DNA of 64,000 nt. It comes from Sclerotiophoma versabilis (taxonomy: Eukaryota > Ascomycota > Dothideomycetes > Pleosporales > Didymellaceae). A model generated the notes under the pieces. The model was not told the origin of the DNA. It ran no database searches and worked only from the letters and a program-made list of their open reading frames with translations. Numbering within the stretch: position 1 is the stretch's first letter; every line of letters starts with the position of its first letter. The stretch spans positions 186,001 through 250,000 of the forward strand of contig JAAROD010000054.1 of assembly GCA_012274445.1 (NCBI GenBank), given 5' to 3'. Position numbers and translations under genes: made by a program. Shown piece after piece: positions 47,716 through 57,910 of the stretch.

Positions 47716-48309
47716 ATGCTGGCCAGATTCGTCCTTCTCGGTATCGCAACGCAAGCTGGCCTTGCAACCGCAATCGGCAACGCAATCGTCAGCAACCGCT
47801 GTCCCTACGACATCTGGCTCTGGAGCGTCAACCAAGGCTACTCCTCAGGCCCAGTCCAAATTCCCGCACGCACCAAATATTCCGAGCCCTTCCGCAATGC
47901 ATGCAATGGCTGCGGCTCCTCGCTGAAGATCAGTAAGACCGACCAGCTCATTGGCGGCCAGCATACACAGTTCGAATACAGCATTGCTGACGGCAATATC
48001 TGGTATGATATTTCCTTCGTCAACTGTGCGAAGGGCGAGAGCGCCAGTGATTGTCCTGGGCACGATAAGGGACTCGCGATAGATAGTCCGGAGCAAGCGT
48101 GTGGGAAGGCGAACTGCGCCGCTGGGAGTTATTGTCCGTCACAGTCTTACTATGTCGATTTTCCGAAGCAGAAGCTGGGTCTTGATGATCCAGTGTTTGG
48201 CTGCCCCAGTAAAGGCACGAGTGTTGACCTTTACATGAAGGTGTGCAGCGATGAGGTTCCGCTGAAGAGGAGCGTTGCTGGTAGAACGGCTGTGGATGAC
48301 TATGCCTAG
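47716..48309 (+). CDS. BYS1-domain / antigenic thaumatin-like secreted protein
   Basis: Single-exon 197-aa protein. Signal peptide MLARFVLLGIATQAGLATA, then the mature start IGNAIVSNRCPYDIWLWSV. Cysteines are spread through the chain (NACNGCG, VNCAKGE, DCPGH, QACGK, ANCAAG, YCPSQ, FGCPSK, KVCSDE), as expected for a disulfide-rich fold. The IVSNRCPYDIWLWSV start and the GPVQIPARTKYSEPFR stretch are typical of the fungal BYS1 family (named for the Blastomyces yeast-phase-specific protein), which shares a fold with thaumatin. The molecular role is unknown; it is secreted or wall-associated by inference. Its 3' end converges with the GPI-type gene at a distance of only 161 bases. An earlier open frame starting at 47467 contains no better start. 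Confidence 0.88.
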   Translation: MLARFVLLGIATQAGLATAIGNAIVSNRCPYDIWLWSVNQGYSSGPVQIPARTKYSEPFRNACNGCGSSLKISKTDQLIGGQHTQFEYSIADGNIWYDISFVNCAKGESASDCPGHDKGLAIDSPEQACGKANCAAGSYCPSQSYYVDFPKQKLGLDDPVFGCPSKGTSVDLYMKVCSDEVPLKRSVAGRTAVDDYA

Positions 48310-48470
48310 GCGTCATCCATGTTTTCTTCCTCCCATACTTCTCCCTCGATTGCTTGTATATCCTTTGTGCCGGCGTCATTTCTTTCAATACAATGTGTAT
48401 CGTACCTAAAGGGTAGATTTACGCCATGATTGATATACTTTTCTTGTCGAATGCACTCACGACTACAAGA

Positions 48471-49891
48471 TCAAGCAGTGACAATGAACATCGCCATGGC
48501 CATAGCGCAGTGTGCCAAAGCTGCGTCTACAATTCTTGACTGTGATGATCCTGATCTCGAACTTGTAGGTTTCGCACTCATTGGGCCGGTAATTGCTACA
48601 GTCTCTTGGGTTCCTGTACTGATACTGGCCCAGTCCGTGATCGTCTGCATGTCGGAATCCGCGGCCGCCAAAGTGGTCGTCTTATTGCCAACATAGAGCA
48701 CTGTCTTATCATCACTAGTGGCAATGGAAATCGGTGTGTCGCCGATAGTCACGGGTTGTCCAGGCGCCAGCGTTTGCCCTGCAAGGACATACTTGGTTGT
48801 TCCGCCGACAATCGCTGTCATGATGCTAAGTCGCTCTTGCGCATCGCTAGAGACTGTACGCACCTCGCCTGCAGTAGGTCCAGGGAGCGTTGTTATCATG
48901 TCGCCAGCATGGAGTACAGTCGAGCCAGCTTCGTCGGTTGTGACACCGACCACGACGTTGTTGATGGTGATTGGGTTGCCAATGCTAAGTGTGGAAGATC
49001 CAATGGCAATCTGGAACTCAACCTCTTCGATAGCTGTTAGTCCACCATCCGGCATTGTAACTGTTGACTTGCGCGTGACAGCAATAGGACGGGCCGTAAT
49101 TCCGTCGTGCGTTATGGCGGGAGGTGGTGTGTAGTCTGTAACGATCCTGCTAGGAATTGTCGTAACCTGTGGTTGATCGCTCTTCGGTTCATCTGGAACG
49201 TTTATTTGTGGTGTCTGTAGATCTTTTGTCCAAGAGTCCTCCGATATCTCCACTGGCCTGTACCTAGTGCTCTGAGGTGTGGACGGATTTTGATGCTGTG
49301 TCTTTTCCCAACCACTCGCAGAAATCTCAAAGTGCACGACTGCTGAAGAAGGAGTGACCCACCCCGACGCAGAGCTTTCAAAGTGCACAGTTGAGGTTGC
49401 ATCGTCCCAACCTGGAGCGGAGTTTTCGAAGTGCACGGTTGGCATAACAGGTAAGGAGGTGATCAGGCTTTCAATAACAGTGGCAATGTCAATGATGGTA
49501 ATGGAACTCTTGAATATTCGGCCCTCTGTGGTTGGCGTCGTGACGTGGAAGTCAGTGGCTGTAGCTTCGATGCGAAATGTGCTAACGCCTCCGGCTGTAG
49601 TGGTTTCCCACCCATCTGCGGTGCTTTCACCATGAACTTTTGGTCTCCATGTAGGTCGGCCGTTGGAGTCAGAGGTCACCAAGGATGTAGGGAGCGCCTC
49701 GACGGCTGTGGCTCCAGGCGTCTCAACCGTCGAGTTAAGCTGCGCTGTGGCGTATTGGTCAGTGTTTGGCTGTTGAGAGGCTACTGGAAGAGCGCAAAGG
49801 GCACGCTCGTATACATACGTTCATTACCGACCGCAAAAGCCGGGACGCATCTTGCAAACGTGAGGAGTTGGAGAATGCGCGAAATGGTCAT
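48471..49891 (-). CDS. GPI-type secreted wall protein with VHFE repeats
   Basis: Two exons, 49891-49819 and 49783-48471, give 461 aa. The signal peptide MTISRILQLLTFARCVPAFA is in exon 1. The intron is short in every model: GTATGT donor with 35 nt, or a donor 9 nt upstream with 44 nt; both keep frame. The middle carries three near-repeats of VHFExSAxGW (VHFENSAPGW, VHFESSASGW, VHFEISASGW) with looser copies on either side. The second half is beta-rich, with repeated TxSIGxPxTI-like segments typical of fungal adhesin or wall proteins. The last 15 residues are hydrophobic after an S-rich stretch, consistent with a GPI signal. No enzymatic motif is seen. Surface or wall location is inferred. It converges with BYS1. 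Confidence 0.72.
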
Positions 49892-50765
49892 GGCTGTCAG
49901 TGAGCGAACAGCGTCCAAAGCATGCAGCACCACAAGACAGCGAAAAGATTGAAAATTGACAGCACGAAAATCAGATCTGTAATTGCAGCTCTAGGCCGCG
50001 ATCTTATTCAACGAGACTTGGCTGAGCATTCCGGCGTGTAAGGCCTGATTGAGGTAAAGGCTTACGTGCACGGTCCATTCCTGAATCCTGCATAATGCAT
50101 ACTGTGCCAATATTCTTGGGGCAAAAGCGCGACAGAAGTGCGGATAAACTCGAAGAGACGAATGAAAAGGTGTTAGTAGAAGTCGCCCTGACGAAGACAA
50201 GACGGCAACCGCTTCTTTATATTTAGAAGGCTACGGCATGCTGTAAGGATACTGGTGCTTAGGTAGGTGCGTCCTTCGACTTTCTCAGCACCAAAGGATG
50301 GCCAGACCGCCGCAAACCTTAACAACTGTCGAAATTATCTACGGTGGCCAAGCCAAGCACGCATTTACCTGGATTGAAATCTTGTATTCAGACTGTTGTC
50401 TCAAGCTTTGATTGAGGTAGAAGAAGGTCATTGACGAGCTTAAACGTCATTTCCTTCCCCACATGCACAGACGTCACCTCTAACAAGGCGTTGAATAACG
50501 CCTCTTCAAATTTACACCTCACGAAAGTATCTGTGAACATAACGCGATAAACTATAAGAGGGGCTGGGGGAAATTGATGAGATGGGCTTGGAGGTCTTTA
50601 CTCAACGTATGTATTATTGAGAGGGGCTGCATTGGAAGAGAATTTTGGCAAATACTACCTGGACATCTAAATGATTGTTATGCCTACTTCTCTCGTAAGG
50701 TCTTGTTTTTGAGAATTTTGGCCTCGCAATCGACATTGTCACTACGTCGTTTGGACACCATTATT
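49892..50765. other. Intergenic region
   Basis: About 870 bases upstream of the GPI-type gene (minus) and downstream of the F-box relic (minus). No motif-bearing frame. It should hold the promoter of the GPI-type gene. Confidence 0.5.
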
Positions 50766-52273
50766 CTAGTCGGTCTGTGCGAGCTCAAGATGTAGCCCTG
50801 CCTTCTCGAGGATTTCGCCCAACGTCTCCACGGCCATCTGTCCTATGCTATCATAAGGTACTGGAGGGAACCATGAAGACCTTGAGAAACGACAGAAGTT
50901 GAGGCGAACGGTCTTAAGCTTTGGAAATTCGCCCTGATGTTTGAGATCTGCCAGGACTTCCATGGTGAGTGAAACGTTATCCGAAGGCTGGACGTAGCGG
51001 AGGGTCAGAATCGACAAGGCGCCCGGAATGCGCTCGCGAAGAATTTCCGCGATACCCTGTGGATTGTGTTCGATTGTTGCTTCCACGAACTCATGCTGGT
51101 ATTGCATCTCTAGGAATTCGAAGTTGTCGAACTGTGAGAGGTGCGGTGATTTACTCGGCCGTGTCGGGCAGAAACTGACCTTCTGCAGAGATTGCTGTGA
51201 GCCCATGAGGCAGTCGACAACGTGATATTCGGCGAACTTGTACCCCTCATCAGCTGTGAGATTTTCAATCGCTGGTTTGTAGCGGAACTCGACAAGCCTG
51301 TGCCCGGCTAGCATCTTTCGAAGCATTTGACAGTCAACTTGACACACTTCAGCAACGAAGCCCCGAAGCTTCTTGCTGGACATGAGTGTGTTTACTTGAC
51401 GGGAGGTCTCAACATTAAGATGAGACAGGCGTAAGCGCTCGAGGTCAGGAACAAATTCCAAAAAGCTCATAGTCGTGGTATGAGCTGAGCGTCTACAGCC
51501 AGGCAAGTGGCCGTGGAGATCTAATCTACGAAGGTCTCGCAGAGCTGTACCAGACTTTCGATGAAAGTTGTACCAATTGAGAGCTGGATGGATCGACCTG
51601 CCGGCGATATAGAGTCAGGTAAGCTTAGAAAGCAGAGCGAGTATCAAGATGACTTGAGCGTCGTCAACGCCCCACCGCAGCAGCCGCAAAAAGTCATCAT
51701 TCCTCTTTAGCGTAGACCCAATGAGCACGGTCGTCTTCAGCGGAGAGACAGGATTGTTGTACTGCGGTACAAGACCGATCTTTACGGCAGTCTCGTCGAA
51801 AATTTTGAGCGTCTTTGGTTTAATAGTTGCTGATATACTGGTCGACACGAAGACTGGCCCGGTGCGGCTTGGCCGTACATCTTTGTCGTCTTGCCCTGGG
51901 CAGTTACACCAGGCCACGGAAGGAGGGTGGCAACTTCGAACTCAGATCGCCATCCCCGAACATCCACTCCCTTTACCATGGCCGCGAGCTCAGGACTCCC
52001 ATAGAGAGTATACGAGAACAAATAGAATGGCGCTTTCGACGGCGCATCGCGGTTGGTGTAAGTTGCATACAAGGCTGCCGAGGCCGACTATTTTGTTGCT
52101 TTGCAAACTAAAACTAGTGCGAAGAGAGAAGACTGATCCAAAAAAGTTGCAATTGCGTCTAGAAGGTCGAGTGGAAGACAGAGGAGAGTACGGGGCTCAG
52201 ACTGTAGGGCTGTCGAAGCTCTGTCGTGGGGTGATTCGGCGCCGCAAGTATCTCTAGGACTCGGTCTCTCCAT
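50766..52273 (-). pseudogene. F-box/LRR-like gene, broken
   Basis: On the minus strand the segment starts with a 61-codon frame (52273-52088) that encodes an F-box-like stretch, LPLDLLDAIATFLDQSSLFA, and ends at an in-frame TAG at 52090-52088. The same frame continues past this stop to 51782 with typical F-box family sequence (LYGSPELAAMVKGVDVRGW). A +1 frame (51917-51615) then carries the next family-like stretch (FDETAVKIGLVPQYN, RWGVDDAQVILILALL), so a frameshift is likely. The last piece (51506-50766, 246 aa) holds LRR-like lines such as LERLRLSHLNV and LKTVRLNFCRF. F-box proteins choose targets for SCF ubiquitin ligases. No single GT-AG intron removes both breaks as far as I can see. Sequencing errors or unusual splicing are alternatives. 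Confidence 0.55.
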
Positions 52274-53467
52274 GATGAGGCTGGAATCTAGTTAGTGAGT
52301 AATTATGCATCTGGATTGGGAGAGCCTACTGTGTTTGAGCGGAAATGCGTTGCGTGTCTCCAAAGCTGTGTGTACCTAAACAGGTTGCGTGCGAGAATGG
52401 AAACTGCAGGTTAGCCAACAACAAGCAAATAGCGTAGGAAGGCACCCTACTTCGTGGCTTTTCATCAGCGTTCCAGGTTGCGAGAAAGTGAAAGACTTTA
52501 GACTGCGCAGGCTACAGTCATAAGCTACAGTGAAGGCAGCTCCTTGAACATGAATCTACATCGGGGATGGGCCGTTCGTCGTCCACCCTTCTCGACGAGC
52601 GCTCTATTCTAGCGATCTAATCATCTTTCTCAAACCCAGATTAATGACATCCCAACTCTATCTAATACCTGTGTAACTTTTATCTTGGCAATCTCAAGCA
52701 ACAGCGTCGCCGTCATAGATGCGATCGCCAGCGCCTTCACCCCGGTTGACGGTGCTCGTCAAGCCAACGCTACCAGCTCAGAAGGTAGTAAGGGACCGTC
52801 GCCTGCCTGACTTGTATATGAATAAAGCAATGGCATCCAGCTACCACGTTTCTTACAGTGCTCCGTTACGTTCGCCTCTTACCAGAGCGCTCGAGCTACG
52901 TCTACCCGTAAGGGCAGAAGCCGGAAGGAGAAGTTACTGGAGACCGTGTTTCGTTGACGAGTTCAGCATTCCATAGATACGTGTATCAGTTCTGACGAGA
53001 TGCTGATCTCTCGTAATTTGAGCAGATGCGGCTAAACCTGGTGTTTCGCCGTGGATTTCGTGTGCTCATTGCTCTTATCTGCTATACCATCACGGGCGCC
53101 GTCTAACGGTTGACATGCAGAGCGGTTCACCTTGAAGCCTGTATTGTGCAGGGGTCGTGCTGATAGATAGTATCCTCGGAAGGTTGTCAAGGCTGAGACC
53201 TGTGGCGGAGATGAGGAAGCGCTGTGGCCCTTCTTGAGAATCATCGATGACTACATTCCCTTATGTGGTAAGATTCCAAAGACTCCGAAGATTGATAAAT
53301 CTTGTAACTAATACTAATAGACTAATATGGTATCTCTTGCCTTAGTTCCGAAAACAGGCTTAATAAGGCATTGCGCCTGGAATGCTTCGCCCAACGCCTG
53401 TGCAATACAATATAATGCTAAGCCTGAAACCCAACATATCAGCACAACACTACGGCCAGCTGGCCCA
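52274..53467. other. Gene-free region
   Basis: About 1.2 kb upstream of the F-box relic and downstream of the Mnn4-like gene. Short frames (52719-52976 plus) show no motif. Confidence 0.5.
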
Positions 53468-54574
53468 CTACGCCATCTGCGCCTGCTCAATGACCTTCTC
53501 CTTCTCTTCTTCTTCCTTCTCCTTCTCTTCTTCTTCCTTCTCCTTCTCTTCTTCTTCCTTCTTCCTCTCTTCTTCCTTGTTCTTTCTCTCCTCTTCCTCC
53601 TTCTTCCTCTCCTCTTCTTCCTCCTTCTTCTTCCTCTCCTCCTCCTCTTGTCTCAAGGTCTCTTCCGTCTTCTCCCATACCTTAGCTTTCGGATTCCACT
53701 CATGTCCATTAAACTTCGTGTTCACTAACGCGCTGTCCTTGTACTCATCGGTCAGGATTTTGTCGTAGCTGTACGGGACCTTTGCCACAACTCCCTCGAA
53801 CATTGTTTCGCGCAGAGGATACAGCTCGTCGGTTCGGTAGCGATGATAATTTTTGCAACTCCAGATACCAGGTAGGATATCTGGGTGTGTCTCGGAGAGA
53901 CCGGTAATGTCGATGAATAGGCCATTGCGGACGTCAATCCATCGTGCGTCGATGATGTTCTTGCCGTCGCCGCGCTCGCGTTGCCAGATCCATGGATTGA
54001 CGTCAAGGAGATAGGTGCGCTTCACTTGCCCATCTTCGGAGGTATAAGAGTGATTTGTTTGGTTGTAGGCTTCTCCCAGGTGGTGGAGGGTTGCGCCGCT
54101 AACTTGAGTATCAAGATCGAAGTCCCAAGGTAGTCGCTGTGCGGGTTAGAGGTTAAGAAAGTGTTTGGAGGGAAGAACAACGTACCTGGCCGTTCCACCA
54201 CCATCCTAGTAACGACCCGTGAGCAATCCATGTGTCAAGATCGTTTGCGCGAAAGAAATCCAGGTACGCGCGCACCATGTGTTTTTGCGTGTCTCTTCGT
54301 TCTTCGTCTGAGACCACCCCATGGAAGTAGCGCTTGTCATAGTGGCCGAGTTCAAGATCGCCTCTGCAAGATATCAGTGATCTATATGGTGATCCCATTA
54401 AGTCATGGTGACCTACCCGGGCTCATGAAAATACTTGCCATCCCCGCCGTCTCTCCTTACCACCTCACTCTCCAACTGTTCTGATGGGGTTGCGAGACTG
54501 TCGAGCTTTGATGTTGGTGCTGCTATTGTGTTTGCGAATAGCGTCACCGCTACTGCGCATATCGATATTCTCAT
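53468..54574 (-). CDS. LicD-family Mnn4-like protein with K/E-rich tail
   Basis: Three exons, 54574-54417, 54363-54186 and 54136-53468, give 334 aa; introns are 53 and 49 nt. It starts MRISICAVAVTLFANTIAA, a signal peptide or signal anchor. The LicD region carries KYFHEPGGDLELGHYDKRYF, HGSLLGWWWNGQ and RLPWDFDLDTQ, the acidic residues of the last being the likely metal-binding catalytic site. The last 65 residues are a charged tail of K and E blocks (EEEEKEKEEEEKEK), resembling the KKKKEEEE repeats of yeast Mnn4. Mnn4 promotes transfer of mannosyl-phosphate to cell-wall N- and O-glycans in the Golgi; the same role is inferred here. At 334 aa it is far shorter than yeast Mnn4 (about 1178 aa) but comparable with LicD proteins of filamentous fungi. 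Confidence 0.88.
53495..53645. repeat. CTT/TCC-rich repeat encoding the K/E tail
   Basis: The plus strand shows a run of TTCTTCTTCCTTCTCC-like units, the reverse complement of the Lys/Glu-rich coding sequence at the 3' end of the Mnn4-like gene. Such purine/pyrimidine-biased repeats vary in length between strains by slippage. Confidence 0.8.
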
Positions 54575-55822
54575 GACGAGGTTGGGTCACTACTCCAGTA
54601 TCGATGCGGTGATAAGATGGCGCTCTGGCTGTAGAGTGGTCGTCGGCCGTGAGTAGATCGTCAAGTCGTCCGATCAAGTGGTTTGACGTTGCGCGAGATC
54701 GTGGGACAGCGAATCCTGCTCCCGGAAGGAGGTCGCGTCTTACGTGGATGGAAGAGCGTACAGGTATAGATATGGACTCGGCAGGTGCAGCCAACAAACG
54801 GGTATTAAGCAAGAGCAGAAATGCAGTTCAAACAGTCATGATGAGGAAGGAAGAAGATAGAAGTATAAAATGACTCCACCCACGACGCGCGCGCCTCATC
54901 CTCATCTTGCCTATCCATACAGCCCACCTCTCTCCGCCGCGTCTGCTGCCCCGGGGTAGTCGGCAGTCATGATCCTGGTAATGTTGACACAATAGGCAGG
55001 GCTGGCGCCGTTAGATCCGAGTGCCGAGTACGAGGTGCTTGTCTAGATGTGGGACAGCCAGTCACGCGCGGCCGTTGAGGATTAAGCATTGCGATACGAC
55101 GCGGCAGCGGATCGATGGAACGACACCAAGACCGCCTATCCGCTCGAGAGCTGATGCTGCAAGCTTGCCTGAGTTTCATTGCTAGTAAACCGGTTTTGTC
55201 GTGTCCTCGAGGTGGTTCTGTGTTCCCCGTGTGAGGCATTTTGAGCCTAGCTTGCAAGGCATACGCATCCCCTGTCGTGTCGCGTGCGTTATATCCGTAA
55301 AAGGATGCGCGCCCTCGTCAGTGCTCCACATCTTTCAAAGCTTTGAGAGGTCGTGACGTATGCTTTTGTACGCGTGCTTCATTTCCGCAATCGCTGTCTT
55401 GTTTACGCCAAGATTTGTGGTTTGCAGAACCATCTTACCTCTTCTAATCACACCTGAAAGAGCACTATAGTTGAACTTGAGATGTCTGTCACAGAAGTCG
55501 CATGGTAGCAGAACGATGCACGTTTCGGACGAGGCAGTCTGCGCTCCCGATTCGATAACAACAAGCTCAGGACGTCCACGTAAGCCTGTCACAGGGCGGC
55601 AAGTTCACGCAAGCCTCTATCGCGAAAGCAACCCCAATCAAAGCATCTTACTGCTTTGAGTAAACGTTCGGCAGGATTTCTGCTTCAGGTAGCTGGAAAC
55701 AACAAAGGCTCTGTTATTACAAGTCATGACTTTTGCATACCACTTGGCGAGGATGCTCTATACCCAAACGCTCGACCCATCCAAATCCATCATACATTTA
55801 GAAGAACGGAAGCTGCATATGC
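54575..55822. other. Gene-free region
   Basis: About 1.25 kb between the Mnn4-like start (minus) and the Rvb2 stop (minus). An 85-codon minus frame (55592-55335) is open but unrecognised. No other feature seen. Confidence 0.5.
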
Positions 55823-57379
55823 TCACGAGACATCCATGGCCTCGGTCCCGTTGGTGACGGTAAACGACACGTCGCCTGCGTCGCCGATCAGACGCTTCTC
55901 GGACTCGCTAACGAACTGCATGGCATTAGCATCAATACAAGCTTTGCACCTTCGAACAAAACTTACCTTTACACTTCGTGTAGGATCGTAGAATAGCGAG
56001 AAGCTGCGCTGGACGTCCTCTATGGTAACTTCTGGCCCCTGCCTCTTCTTGCGCACCAAATCTGAGGTGGTGATGAGGTTGCTGGCGTACCTCAGCCCAG
56101 TCTCCAGACCGATCTTGGTAAGCAGTGCCAGGGCATCAGGGGAGATGTCAACTTCCTCTTCCTGTGCGCGTATTGAGATGATCTGCTGCATCTCTTCCGA
56201 GTTGTACGCGTGCGTGCTGACAATCACTACGCGGTCCAAGAAGTCCAGTGGCAGTCCGTGTGGCGATCTGTAGTCAGTTCCCCTGATCTGTGTATTGCCT
56301 CTGTTGCTTGCCATAATGATGATAGGTGCCAACTCATCTTCAAGAGCTCTGTTGATGAAGGAGAAGCACTCGATATCGAGCATGTGAACCTCATCGATGA
56401 ACAAAACACCGGGAACAATCACAGCCTTGCCTTCCTCTTTCCACTCCGCCACCTTGGTGTTGATCTGGTCGCGCACCTCGCTCCGGATCTCGCCCGTATC
56501 ACCGGAAAAGAGAGCCAGAAAGCCTTGTGATCTCGAGTTGATGACATCGATCTCGTGCAGACTCACTGTATGTACCACTTCGCGCCGTTGCTGGAGCTCG
56601 CCTTCAGGACATTGCACGAACTTGGTATCGATACCCATTGCATCGTAGTCTCTTGATCGTGTGTAGGAGCGGCCGAGTTTCGAGATCTTGCCTGATGCCT
56701 TGTCGATCGAGATGATATCGCCTGCCATGATCTTCTCTTTGGTCATGGCATCGATCATCTTGGTGCCCATGTCGTAGATGGTCTCCATATCGGTGGTTTT
56801 AATCGTAAGCTTGCCCTGCTTGTTGCTCTGTATATACTTAGTACCAGTCCGGGCTTGATACTCTTCTTATACGTACTCCCGTGACGCTGCGGTCGATCTG
56901 AATTTCAACAACCTCGCCCTCAATGACCTCGCTCTCCTCTGTTATCCGTACGCCGATGGACTTGCGAAAAGCCTGTGTAAGCGCCTCCGTCTTGGACATC
57001 TCCAGAGAGAAGATCTCAGATGAAGCCAGCATGGTAAACGGCACATCTGATCCTAGTGACTGGGCCATGCCCATTGCAATAGCCGTCTTTCCTGTGCTTG
57101 GTGGCCCTGCAATCAGAACTGCGCGCCCTGCAATCTTGCCCTCTTGCGCCATCCTTAGGATAACTGCTGCAGCTTTGCGTGCCTTTTCCTGCCCAACAAG
57201 TCCCTGAGACGATGCCTTCGGTTCGAGAGTGTCTGGCTCGACTCCCAGACCGCGAATGTGGGAGTGCGCCGCGATGAGGTTAAGCCCGCGGAGCTCCTTG
57301 CTCTCGGCGATGGTCGTGATGGGCTATGAATCATCAGTAGAGATCTCCAAAGGATCAAGACATCACCTACGACAGCCAT
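55823..57379 (-). CDS. RVB2: RuvB-like AAA+ ATPase 2 (Reptin)
   Basis: Four exons, 57379-57371, 57323-56877, 56827-55967 and 55915-55823, give 469 aa, matching yeast Rvb2 (471). The first exon is 9 nt (M-A-V); introns are 47, 49 and 51 nt. Walker A is GPPSTGKTAIA, Walker B is LFIDEVHMLDIE, and sensor 1 is in IIIMASNRGNTQIRG. The DNA/RNA-binding domain II insert includes GEVVEIQIDRSVTG and GKLTIKTTDMETIYD, and the arginine-finger region is near GLPLDFLDR. With Rvb1 it forms the hetero-hexamer shared by INO80, SWR1, the R2TP chaperone complex and others, so it acts in the nucleus and cytosol. Sequence around the domain is highly conserved and gives strong support for all splice sites. It is divergent from the coiled-coil gene. 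Confidence 0.96.
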
Positions 57380-57910
57380 TATGACGTGTGATGTGTGTTG
57401 GGTGAGAGAATGGTGTTGCGCTTCGTTCGACTTCCCACGATGCGAGCGCTCACTTCTAGCTCTTGAACGCACGGGCCCCCTGCTCGACGCGCGCCTACCT
57501 TCACTGTGCCCTACACATAAGTCTCCTGCTCCGCCCCACCATCTCCTCTGTACTCCCCTCTTGCACCTCGACTTTAGCTCTGATTGCGAACATAATCCAT
57601 TCTTGGGATCTCAGTCGCTATTCACTTTATGACATGCACGTTCAAATCATTTCAACGGTTCTAAGCGCTTCGACCCTTCTGTGCCGCCGGACTTCACCAG
57701 GTATGTTGGCTCCGACCTAAATACGAAAGCTTCTACACACAGTCGCGGCTTTGCCAACGCTAGTGAAACCACACATGCGTGCTAGCTTCTGCGATTGACT
57801 GTGAATGCTTGCTGTCGGTGCGAGTGGGAGACTTCGCACACGCGCTAGCAACCCACTAGCGCGTCACGTCACCTGTTTTCGTTCGTCAACACTAGTTTGC
57901 TGACAATGTA
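57380..57910. promoter_or_regulatory. Divergent promoter, Rvb2 and coiled-coil gene
   Basis: 531 bases between opposed start codons, with C-rich leader sequence at 57520-57570 on the plus strand. A frame at 57381-57632 (plus) carries no motif. An extra 5' exon of the coiled-coil gene could lie here. Confidence 0.45.
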
